Shown: piece after piece, positions 1-5,980 of the stretch
Position numbering within the stretch: the stretch's first letter is position 1
How the letters are laid out: each line of letters starts with the position of its first letter
Made by a program: the position numbers and the translations under genes
The notes under the pieces: generated by a model
Told to the model about the DNA's origin: nothing
The model's input: the letters and a program-made list of their open reading frames with translations, nothing else
The model's database searches: none
From: Pseudomonadota bacterium
GTDB lineage: Bacteria > Pseudomonadota > Gammaproteobacteria > Enterobacterales > Enterobacteriaceae
DNA: 5,988 bases
Assembly (NCBI GenBank): GCA_023454395.1
Contig: JAEYFY010000144.1
Span: forward strand, 1 to 5,988
Direction: 5' to 3'

Positions 1-47
1 ACATCATCTAATTTAAACGGCTTAATTATCGCTTCAATTTTTTTCAT
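1..47 (-). CDS. glnB: Nitrogen regulatory protein PII, N-terminal fragment (cut by window edge)
   Basis: Fifteen complete codons plus two bases are present, reading MKKIEAIIKPFKLDD. This is the hallmark N-terminus of PII proteins (E. coli GlnB begins MKKIDAIIKPFKLDD, from memory). PII is a trimeric sensor of glutamine (through uridylylation by GlnD), 2-oxoglutarate and ATP/ADP that controls GlnE and NtrB. The uridylylated tyrosine and the T-loop lie outside the window. The ATG at 47-45 has a TCCT/AGGA Shine-Dalgarno at 55-58 with a 7-base spacer. The gene starts only 15 bases after the nadE stop, so co-transcription with nadE is likely. Assignment to glnB rather than the paralogue glnK rests on locus: glnB follows glrR in E. 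coli, while glnK is next to amtB. Confidence 0.93.
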   Translation of the reverse strand, partial: MKKIEAIIKPFKLDD

Positions 48-62
48 CGTATTATCCTGCTA

Positions 63-1679
63 TTACCAGTTGTGGCGACCAAAACCGCTTGTAATTGGGT
101 ATCTGCGATCTTTACCAAAATTACGACTTGTAATACGTGGCCCTACAGGGGCTTGACGTCGCTTATATTCATTAATATCGACTAATTTTATCACTTTACG
201 GACTGTCGCTTCATCAAATCCTGCTGCAACTAAATCAGATACAGATTTATCTTGCTCAACATAACCTTCAAGAATAGCATCCAGAATGTCATAAGGAGGT
301 AAATTATCTTGGTCTGTTTGCCCCGGTGCTAGTTCTGCTGATGGCGGTCTATCAATAACGCGCTGAGGAATAGCCGGTGAAAGTGTATTACGATATTTAG
401 AAAGCTCGAAAACCAACGTTTTAGGTACATCTTTTAAGACATCAAAACCACCCGCCATATCACCATACAATGTAGAATATCCCACTGCTGATTCACTTTT
501 ATTGCTTGTGGTTAACACTAAACGACGACGTTTATTCGACATTGCCATCAAAATAACCGCACGACAACGAGCTTGTAGATTTTCTTCTGTGGTATCTGCA
601 ACAGTATCTTTAAACATAGGCGCAAGTTGAGCCATAAAAGCATCAAACATGGGTTCAATAGAAACCGTATCAAACTCAACACCTAATAAATCCGCTTGTT
701 CTTTTGCATCATGAATACTCATTTCTGATGTATAACGAAATGGCATCATAACAGCCTGAACACTCTCTTTGCCTAAGGCATCAGCTGCGATAGCAACCGT
801 TAATCCAGAGTCAATACCACCAGATAATCCTAGAATTGCCCCTTTAAAGCCGTTTTTAATCACATAATCACGCGTTGCAAGCACTAACGCTTGATAAACT
901 TGCGCTAAAGGTGAAAGTTCCGGAGCAGGATCTGCCATCGGAACAATATTCAATTCGTCGAATTCAACGATGGTAGTTTGTTCATCAAATGCAGCTAAAC
1001 GATGCGTAATAGTACCGCGTTCATCAAATACTTTTGAACAACCATCAAATACCAACTCATCTTGACCACCAATTTGGTTAAGATAAATCACGGGAAGGTG
1101 TGTTCTTTGGCAATGTTCTTTAATGAGCTGTGTACGAACATGAGGTTTTTCACGGTTATAAGGTGATGCATTAATTGATAGAACGAGATCAGCACCCGCT
1201 TGTTTTAATGCATCGATAGGTTCATTGATCCAGATATCTTCACAAATTAACAAACCTAGGTGATAACCTTTAAATGGCACCACACAGCGCTCATTTCCTT
1301 GTTGGAAATAACGCTTTTCATCAAACACACCATAATTAGGTAATTGTTGTTTGAAATAACGCGCTTGTAATTCACCTTTATAGAAAAATGAAAGTGCGTT
1401 GTAAATTTTGCCGTTTTGCCACCAAGGATGTCCAACAACAATCGCTGTTTTTTTACTTGCTTGTTCTAAACGCGTAAGTTGTGTTTCACAACGCTGTTGG
1501 AAATCAGGACGAAATAGCAGATCTTCAGGAGAGTAACCGCATAAAGCCAACTCAGAGAACATAACCAAATCGGTCTCTTCTTGTGCTTTAACGGTAGATA
1601 ACATGCGTTCACAGTTACCTTCAATATCGCCAACAACCCAATTAAGTTGAGCCATGGTGAGTTTTAGTTTACGACTCAT
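63..1679 (-). CDS. nadE: Glutamine-dependent NAD+ synthetase (two-domain NadE)
   Basis: This cytoplasmic enzyme makes NAD+ from deamido-NAD+, ATP and glutamine, the last step of NAD biosynthesis. Numbered from the chosen start it has 538 residues, near the usual 540 of this class. The N-terminal nitrilase-like glutaminase domain (about 5-250) carries the expected triad: E43 in FSELALCGY, K110 before LPNYGVFDE, and C146 in LICEDIW. The C-terminal synthetase domain (about 260-538) has the ATP-pyrophosphatase P-loop SGGIDS at 286-291, ENLQAR at 366-371 and YGDMAGGF at 405-412. An in-frame ATG exists at 1709, but it lacks a Shine-Dalgarno. The ATG at 1679 begins MSRKLKLTMAQLNW and follows GGAGA at 1691-1695, so it is preferred. 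E. coli instead has a short, ammonia-dependent NadE located elsewhere. No key residue is missing. The gene sits 73 bases after glrR and 15 bases before glnB. Confidence 0.96.
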   Translation of the reverse strand: MSRKLKLTMAQLNWVVGDIEGNCERMLSTVKAQEETDLVMFSELALCGYSPEDLLFRPDFQQRCETQLTRLEQASKKTAIVVGHPWWQNGKIYNALSFFYKGELQARYFKQQLPNYGVFDEKRYFQQGNERCVVPFKGYHLGLLICEDIWINEPIDALKQAGADLVLSINASPYNREKPHVRTQLIKEHCQRTHLPVIYLNQIGGQDELVFDGCSKVFDERGTITHRLAAFDEQTTIVEFDELNIVPMADPAPELSPLAQVYQALVLATRDYVIKNGFKGAILGLSGGIDSGLTVAIAADALGKESVQAVMMPFRYTSEMSIHDAKEQADLLGVEFDTVSIEPMFDAFMAQLAPMFKDTVADTTEENLQARCRAVILMAMSNKRRRLVLTTSNKSESAVGYSTLYGDMAGGFDVLKDVPKTLVFELSKYRNTLSPAIPQRVIDRPPSAELAPGQTDQDNLPPYDILDAILEGYVEQDKSVSDLVAAGFDEATVRKVIKLVDINEYKRRQAPVGPRITSRNFGKDRRYPITSGFGRHNW

Positions 1680-1690
1680 AAAAATTAGTC

Positions 1691-1695
1691 TCTCC
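1691..1695 (-). promoter_or_regulatory. Ribosome binding site that decides the nadE start
   Basis: GGAGA lies 11 bases before the ATG at 1679. The upstream in-frame ATG at 1709 has only a pyrimidine-rich stretch before it. This supports the 538-residue protein over the 548-residue one. The spacer is slightly long, so initiation may be moderate. Confidence 0.6.
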
Positions 1696-1721
1696 GCTAT
1701 CTTCCGCATAAAAGGAAAGTT

Positions 1722-1750
1722 AGTTTAAAAATATATTCGTTATCTGAAAA
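1722..1750 (-). promoter_or_regulatory. Possible weak sigma-70 promoter for nadE-glnB
   Basis: In the 73-base gap between glrR and nadE, a TTTTCA (4 of 6 to the -35 consensus) at 1745-1750 is 17 bases from TAAACT (4 of 6 to the -10 consensus) at 1722-1727. The gap has no hairpin followed by a U-run, so read-through from glrR is equally possible. AT-rich DNA gives such matches by chance, hence the low confidence. Confidence 0.3.
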
Positions 1751-1752
1751 GG

Positions 1753-3090
1753 TTATTCTTTAAAATCATTCGCATCTAGCTCATGACGAGATAACAATTT
1801 ATAAAACTCAGTTCGATTGCGCCCAGCCATACGTGCGGCTTGGGTCACATTGCCTTTTGTCATTTGCAAAAGTTTTCTCAAATAGGTCATTTCAAAATGT
1901 CCTCTCGCTTCTGCAAAGGTGGGCAGTGCCGTATTTTCACCTTGTAATGCCTGTGTTACAAGCGCTTCACTGATCACGGGTGCAGTTGTTAACGCTACAC
2001 ATTGCTCAATAACGTTAACCAATTGACGCACATTACCCGGCCAGCTTGCTGTCATTAAGCATTTCATGGCATCGGTTGAAAAGCTTCGAACAAAAGGTTT
2101 ATGGCGTTTAGCAGACTCTCTCAATAAGTGATTAGCAAGAATAGGAATATCTTCAGCTCGTTCACTTAATGTCGGAATACGTAAGTTAACCACATTTAAA
2201 CGATAGAACAGATCTTCTCGAAATTCATTCCGTTCCATCGCTTTAGGTAAATCACGATGCGTTGCAGAAAGAATTCGTACATCAATATCAATATCGCGAT
2301 TACTGCCTAATGGGCGAACTTTTCGCTCTTGTAAAACACGTAATAACTTAACTTGCAATGCCATTGGCATATCGCCAATTTCATCTAAAAATAATGTGCC
2401 ACCTTCAGCAGCTTGAAATAGACCTTCACGGCTACTCACCGCGCCTGTAAAAGCACCTTTCGCATGACCAAATAATTCAGACTCTAGAAGTTGCTCAGGC
2501 AACGCACCACAGTTAATGGCAATAAACGGTTTTTTCGCTCTAGGGCTTGCGCGATGGATAGCTTGAGCAAGGACTTCTTTACCCGTACCACTTTGACCAT
2601 TGATAAGTACACTGACATCAGATTGGGCGACTAACTTTGCTTGTTCTAATAAACGTAGCATTTGTGGGCTACGAGTCACGATATCTTTTGACCATTCTTC
2701 ATCTGAAACAATAGTCACAAGCTCCAGTGCTTCATCAATCGCTTTATAAAGTGCGTCTCTATCAACGGGTTTGGTTAAAAAGCTAAATACACCTTGCTGT
2801 GTTGCGGCCACTGCATCAGGAATAGAGCCATGAGCCGTAAGAATGATAACAGGCATGCCCGGCTGCTGGCGTTGTATTTCAGCAAACAGCGCCATACCAT
2901 CCATTTCATCCATTCGGAGATCACTAATAACAAGGTCTATTTTTTCTTTTAAGAGAAGTTTTAGTGCTTCTTGTCCACTTTCAGCGGTGAAGATATGAAA
3001 ACCTTCACTTGTTAATCGCATACCAAGTAACTTTAATAACCCAGGATCGTCATCGACAAGTAAAAGATTTGCTGATTTATGGCCAGCCAT
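1753..3090 (-). CDS. glrR: Response regulator GlrR (QseF), sigma-54 enhancer-binding activator
   Basis: This cytoplasmic regulator of the NtrC family is phosphorylated by GlrK and activates sigma-54 promoters, chiefly glmY. From the chosen start it has 445 residues (E. coli 444 from memory), with near-identical sequence throughout. The receiver domain (about 8-120) has acidic residues D13-D15, phospho-acceptor D57 in SDLRMDE, T85 and K107. The AAA+ domain (about 137-365) has Walker A GQSGTGKE at 165-172, the sigma-54-contacting loop GAFTGA at 212-217 and Walker B GGTLFLDEIG at 230-239. A Fis-type helix-turn-helix closes the protein (about 410-438, GNVTQAARMAGRNRTEFYKLL). An upstream ATG at 3096 abuts the Shine-Dalgarno and cannot be used efficiently; the ATG at 3090 has correct spacing. 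The start lies 11 bases after the qseG stop, so the two are one transcript. No damage is visible. Confidence 0.97.
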   Translation of the reverse strand: MAGHKSANLLLVDDDPGLLKLLGMRLTSEGFHIFTAESGQEALKLLLKEKIDLVISDLRMDEMDGMALFAEIQRQQPGMPVIILTAHGSIPDAVAATQQGVFSFLTKPVDRDALYKAIDEALELVTIVSDEEWSKDIVTRSPQMLRLLEQAKLVAQSDVSVLINGQSGTGKEVLAQAIHRASPRAKKPFIAINCGALPEQLLESELFGHAKGAFTGAVSSREGLFQAAEGGTLFLDEIGDMPMALQVKLLRVLQERKVRPLGSNRDIDIDVRILSATHRDLPKAMERNEFREDLFYRLNVVNLRIPTLSERAEDIPILANHLLRESAKRHKPFVRSFSTDAMKCLMTASWPGNVRQLVNVIEQCVALTTAPVISEALVTQALQGENTALPTFAEARGHFEMTYLRKLLQMTKGNVTQAARMAGRNRTEFYKLLSRHELDANDFKE

Positions 3091-3096
3091 GCACAT

Positions 3097-3103
3097 TCTC
3101 CTT
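3097..3103 (-). promoter_or_regulatory. Ribosome binding site that decides the glrR start
   Basis: AAGGAGA is a near-perfect Shine-Dalgarno built partly from the qseG stop codon (TAAGGAG). It directly touches the ATG at 3096, leaving no spacer, but its AAGGAG core is 7 bases from the ATG at 3090. The protein therefore should begin MAGHKSAN, not MCMAGHK. The overlap with the qseG stop suggests translational coupling. Confidence 0.8.
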
Positions 3104-4151
3104 ATTTAGAACCTGCTTCAGTCAGTTTTGAGCTTTGCGTGTCAGTATCAGTTTTGACAGGTTCTGGTTTTACCGTCTCGGGCTTCGTAGATTCTGGTTT
3201 TGAAGGCTCTGGTTTAACCACTGTTGCAGGAGGTTGTTTTTCCTCGCCCTTTGGCTTTTCTGTTATCGGTTGCGGCGAAACGGGTTTTTCAGTTGTTTTT
3301 TCAACCGTTGGCTTTTCAGCAACAGTTTTTTCAGTAACAGGTTTTTCTGTATTCACTGTTTCTGTAGATGTTGCTGTTGCGCTCTCGGTTAAATCTTCAT
3401 TTTGCGATAACGAATCAACAGAACCACTCTGTTTTCTATTCGATAACTGCCGTTCAATTTGAGTCAAGCTTTCAAGCTTTTTCAGGGTGATATTCAGCTC
3501 ATGCTGTAGCGTATTATTCTCTTTTCTTAGCATATCAATTCTATTATCTATATCTGTAGTTAGACGACGATAACGATTCTTTTCTTCTGCTAAAGAGAGC
3601 ATAAGCGTTTGGTTATCAATCCATGTCGATAGTAGAACTCGCATAGAACTCGGAAATTGTAATTTATAGCTTTCTAATAATACTAATTGTGTTCGACGAT
3701 CGGCAATCGTCATTCCTGCACGTTCTAATAAAATACTTTTATAAAATGCATCATCCCAACCAGTAACAACAACACTACTAGCTTGGCGTTGTGCTTCTGT
3801 TGTCATTATGCGGTTTGTACATTCAATGACACGTAACCAATAAAGCGCGTTATTGATGCCTTCATCATAAAAGGAGCTTAATGTTTTACATTCAGCCCAA
3901 CGATAATCAATCGTTTTTTGTTTAACAACGGGGATTTCTGGCTCCGGCTCTTGTGCCTCAGTAAGCGACTTTGGTGTACACCCTGAAAGAACCAGTGGAA
4001 GCATAATAAACAAGAAACACTGCTTCCAATTTAATGCGATTTTTCTAGTTGATGCAGGGGCCATAGATAACACTTCAATACCAAGCATCTTCTTATTTAT
4101 TTTTTTATATTCATGATGAGGAGATGCTTGTTTTTGTGACCTGATTTGCAT
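3102..4151 (-). CDS. qseG: Outer-membrane lipoprotein QseG (YfhG), accessory to GlrK, with expanded Pro/Lys/Glu-rich tail
   Basis: In E. coli this lipoprotein binds the sensor kinase GlrK in the periplasm and stimulates it. The ORF has 349 codons. A lipobox LSGC ends at C58 after the hydrophobic run CFLFIMLPLVL, and the +2 residue is Thr, so Lol sorting to the outer membrane is expected. The QseG core (about 80-240) includes NALYWLRVIECTNRIM and KLESLTQIERQLSNRK, close to E. coli QseG from memory. Residues 185-240 look like a coiled coil. Residues 268-333 form a repetitive tail of TEK/VEK and KPE units, making the protein about 110 residues longer than E. coli QseG (about 237). The first ATG overlaps the glrK stop (TAATG). 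However, it gives an unusually long, charged leader of 57 residues. An ATG at 4064 (residue 30) gives a conventional 28-residue lipoprotein signal, so the true start is unsettled. The gene is co-transcribed with glrK and glrR. Confidence 0.9.
   Translation of the reverse strand: MQIRSQKQASPHHEYKKINKKMLGIEVLSMAPASTRKIALNWKQCFLFIMLPLVLSGCTPKSLTEAQEPEPEIPVVKQKTIDYRWAECKTLSSFYDEGINNALYWLRVIECTNRIMTTEAQRQASSVVVTGWDDAFYKSILLERAGMTIADRRTQLVLLESYKLQFPSSMRVLLSTWIDNQTLMLSLAEEKNRYRRLTTDIDNRIDMLRKENNTLQHELNITLKKLESLTQIERQLSNRKQSGSVDSLSQNEDLTESATATSTETVNTEKPVTEKTVAEKPTVEKTTEKPVSPQPITEKPKGEEKQPPATVVKPEPSKPESTKPETVKPEPVKTDTDTQSSKLTEAGSK
3153..3350 (-). repeat. Degenerate coding repeat: TEK/VEK and KPE units in the QseG tail
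   Basis: Residues 268-298 of the QseG ORF repeat a short T/V-x-E-K(-P) unit (TEKPVTEKTVAEKPTVEK and so on). Residues 313-333 repeat K-P-E-x-x (KPEPSKPESTKPETVKPEP). The DNA shows recurring TTTTTCAGT-like and GGTTTTGG/CTCTGGTTT-like blocks on the plus strand, with codon variation between units, so it is not a perfect tandem array. Composition resembles the rigid Pro/Lys-Glu/Pro rod of TonB. Confidence 0.75.
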
Positions 4152-5599
4152 TATTTAATCTCAGAAAGTAGCGGTAATTCAATACGAAAACAGACATCTG
4201 CATAGTCAGAAGGAACAACTCTTAACTCACCTTCCATTCTTTTGATACAGTCATGAGCAATACTTAAACCTAAACCACTTCCTTTTACAGCCCCTTTGCG
4301 TAGCAAAGATCCTTGAAAAAAGGGTTCAAAAATCATTTTTTGTTCAGATTCAGGTATAGGTGTTCCTTTATTGGCTATATCAATAACTATTTTCTGTTCA
4401 ACTTGATAACTAGAGATCCAGATATTACCTGATTCAGCACCATAGTGCACCGCATTCGAGTAGAGATTGTCGATAACCCGTGATAATAATGTCGCTTCTG
4501 CTCGACACGTAGTTAGATTAAGTGAAATTATCGTTTTAATATCTTTTGCTCTCGCGGGTAAACTGTGGGCTAATACCACATCATTTACTAAATCAGTCAA
4601 GTTAATTTCTTCGATTTGTTGAGGAACTTCAGAAAGTTTACGATTGTAATCAAGCAGTTGTTCAATTAATAGCTGTAACTGCTTACTGCTATTATCGAGA
4701 ATTGAAACGACTTCTTTTTGATCAAGCGTTAAAGGACCTGCAACTTCATCAGCTAATAATTCCGTACCTTCTCGCATACTGGCTAACGGTGTTTTTAACT
4801 CATGGGAGATATGACGCAAAAATTCATGGCGTTGTGATTCAAGCCATGCTAAACGCTCACTTAACCAAATAATACGTTGTGCTAATGAACGTAGTTCTCG
4901 TGGCCCTTGAAAAGTATCTAAATTATTACTGAGTGTTCGACCTTCACCTAATCGATTGATCATCTTCTCAATGCCTTTAACAGGACCAATAATCATTCGA
5001 GTAAATAACGCAATGAGGATCAAGCTGAAAACAAAAACGATAAGACTTTGCCAACCGAAGTAGCGCCCCTTCTCAGCGATTGCCATTTGAAGTTGTTCAC
5101 CACGGCTAAAAATAATCTCTTTGGTTAATACCACAATACGATTATTGGCATAAGAGAACTGCTCTAAAGCTTGTTGCATCTCTTTTGTAGGTTCGCTGCT
5201 TTCGCATTGGATCAATTTTAGTTTTTCAAGTGAAGTATTAAGTACATCAGCTTCTTTCGATGCCGAAAGAGGAATAATGGTTTGCTGTAATGTTGAGAAG
5301 AGTTTGGTGTATTGCTGGTAGCGTTGCTGATACATATCATCATCGGTTTTATCTCTTAAAACACAATATCGACGATAATTCCCTTCCATTTCAATGGCTA
5401 GATTTCGCATCACTTCACTGCGTTCAGTATCTGCAAGTGCATTTTTATTAGTAATAGCCGCCTGATTACTTAGTTGATCAAGACTTTGATAAGCCTGATA
5501 AGCAAGTACAAGTAAAGGTAATAGCACCATCCAAAATGCCATTATCACGAGCTGTCTTAAAGAACGAGGGAAAATACGCCACTTTTTCAATGAAATCAT
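4151..5599 (-). CDS. glrK: Membrane sensor histidine kinase GlrK (QseE)
   Basis: This inner-membrane kinase autophosphorylates and passes the phosphate to GlrR; in EHEC work it was described as QseE. It has 482 residues (E. coli about 475, from memory) and matches E. coli GlrK along its length. Transmembrane segment 1 spans about 16-34 and segment 2 about 184-205. The helical periplasmic domain (35-183) contains two cysteines, C79 and C132. A HAMP-like linker (about 200-255) precedes the H-box LRHISHELKTPL with H266. The ATPase domain shows the N-box DNLYSNAVHY (N378, N382), G1-like DIANKGTPIP (407-416), F-box FEPFFQG (424-430) and G2 GSGLGLSIA (440-448). The start has an AGGTG Shine-Dalgarno at 5605-5609, 5 bases from the ATG. 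Its stop overlaps the first qseG ATG by one base. Upstream lies glmY, the sRNA activated by this system. Confidence 0.97.
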   Translation of the reverse strand: MISLKKWRIFPRSLRQLVIMAFWMVLLPLLVLAYQAYQSLDQLSNQAAITNKNALADTERSEVMRNLAIEMEGNYRRYCVLRDKTDDDMYQQRYQQYTKLFSTLQQTIIPLSASKEADVLNTSLEKLKLIQCESSEPTKEMQQALEQFSYANNRIVVLTKEIIFSRGEQLQMAIAEKGRYFGWQSLIVFVFSLILIALFTRMIIGPVKGIEKMINRLGEGRTLSNNLDTFQGPRELRSLAQRIIWLSERLAWLESQRHEFLRHISHELKTPLASMREGTELLADEVAGPLTLDQKEVVSILDNSSKQLQLLIEQLLDYNRKLSEVPQQIEEINLTDLVNDVVLAHSLPARAKDIKTIISLNLTTCRAEATLLSRVIDNLYSNAVHYGAESGNIWISSYQVEQKIVIDIANKGTPIPESEQKMIFEPFFQGSLLRKGAVKGSGLGLSIAHDCIKRMEGELRVVPSDYADVCFRIELPLLSEIK

Positions 5600-5723
5600 C
5601 TCAACACCTATTAGAGTAATGCGATGCTACATGACTTGATAACAAGAAAAAAGTCCGACATTGGGAAAATCAGGTAAGAGAACAAACACAAACGAGGAAA
5701 TGCGACAGGCTCTAGAAGTGGGA
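5600..5723 (-). other. Leader between GlmY and glrK, no clear promoter
   Basis: This 124-base stretch holds the glrK Shine-Dalgarno (5605-5609) and a run of six U (complement of 5642-5653 area) that is not preceded by a strong hairpin. Candidate -10 and -35 hexamers are poor (for example TTGTTA with CATTAC at 18 bases). No small ORF with a good ribosome site was recognised. The lack of a convincing promoter leaves transcription of glrK from the glmY promoter as a real option. Confidence 0.5.
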
Positions 5724-5754
5724 GAGCGGAATATCTTATTGAGATATTCCGCTC
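5724..5754 (-). terminator. Perfect 13-bp hairpin, possible GlmY terminator without U-run
   Basis: GAGCGGAATATCT at 5724-5736 is the exact inverse of 5742-5754, with a 5-base loop. It is the strongest local hairpin. On the minus strand the bases after it are UCUCCCACUUCU, which is not a proper U-run; on the plus strand a T-run starts more than 10 bases away. It could be a leaky or Rho-assisted terminator, or a 3' stabilising stem. Confidence 0.45.
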
Positions 5755-5780
5755 GTCAATATTTCATCTCTTTTTTCTCT

Positions 5781-5808
5781 AAAAGAGAATGAAGGTGGTG
5801 CCTCACTC
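5781..5808 (-). terminator. Alternative terminator-like hairpin inside the GlmY 3' region
   Basis: RNA from 5808 to 5801 (GAGUGAGG) can pair with 5794 to 5787 (CUUCAUUC): 8 pairs including two G-U, with a 6-base loop. UCUUUU follows at once. Ending here would give an RNA of about 172 bases, near the E. coli GlmY primary length (about 184, from memory). It uses bases that also close the second GlmY arm, so the two folds exclude each other. Confidence 0.3.
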
Positions 5809-5963
5809 AACGTGTCGCCCTGTGTTTGATAAGGTCCGAAGACGAGTATCGTGATGTTGGACGGTAGGCACCTTACTCTGGCGTCATTCCTGGCTTATGT
5901 GGTATGTTCCCACCCATATTGTGGACCGACATAAAAAGTTGAATGAGCAACTGATTTATATAA

Positions 5964-5980
5964 TGCACAAGGCGTGCCAA
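5964..5980 (-). promoter_or_regulatory. Sigma-54 promoter of glmY
   Basis: TTGGCACGCCTTGTGCA fits the sigma-54 consensus TGGCACG-N4-TTGCA. The GG (5977-5978) and GC (5965-5966) doublets are separated by exactly 10 bases. Transcription would start about 12 bases beyond the GC, at 5951-5952, which coincides with the 5' end expected for GlmY. The activator should be GlrR, encoded in this window with its GAFTGA loop intact. Its TGTC-N10-GACA type sites and an IHF site are expected upstream, beyond the window edge. A run TTATATAAA lies between promoter and start, but no matching -35 element is correctly spaced. Confidence 0.88.

Larger units (their letters stand above)
5724..5952 (-). ncRNA. glmY: Small RNA GlmY (RapZ-binding decoy, GlmY/GlmZ family)
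   Basis: In E. coli, GlmY binds RapZ, protecting GlmZ from RNase E and so raising glmS expression. The locus (just upstream of glrK) and the 5' end AGTTGCTCATTCA followed by TTATGTC match E. coli GlmY (AGTGGCTCATTCA...TTATGTC, from memory). The fold also fits. A 5' stem pairs GCTCATTC (5941-5948) with GAATGA-GC (5881-5889), and an inner stem pairs 5929-5934 with 5895-5900. A second arm is closed by GGTGCCT (5866-5872) with AGGCACC (5797-5803). The second arm ends at RNA base 156, close to the processed size of E. coli GlmY (about 148). The start is inferred from the sigma-54 promoter. The 3' end is uncertain: I set it at the end of the 13-bp hairpin, but a shorter end near 5781 is possible. 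GlmZ is the main alternative, being a homologue, but locus argues for GlmY. Confidence 0.82.

Noticed and set aside
1256..1441. Minus-strand open frame of 61 codons
   Set aside because: It is wholly inside nadE in another frame, between glutaminase motifs that are clearly conserved.
1680..1752. Terminator between glrR and nadE
   Set aside because: A short U-run exists (ATATATTTTT) but no stable hairpin precedes it.
3079..3462. Plus-strand open frame of 127 codons rich in Ser, Gly, Val and Phe
   Set aside because: It lies opposite the repetitive qseG tail and its low-complexity composition mirrors that repeat. It has no family resemblance, and qseG and glrR are solid on the other strand.
5636..5665. 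Terminator upstream of glrK at the TCGGAC-TTTTTT stretch
   Set aside because: Only about 3 base pairs can form before the U-run, too weak for intrinsic termination.
5768..5789. TTCTCT/AGAGAA and CTCTTTT/AAAAGAG small inverted repeats in the GlmY 3' region
   Set aside because: Low-complexity A/T and CT/AG tracts generate such pairings easily; they compete with each other and none is strong enough to list as a separate element.
5740..5790. Tiny peptide ORF (ATG AAA TAT TGA) after a purine-rich stretch
   Set aside because: Only three codons, inside the sRNA, with no sign of conservation visible.
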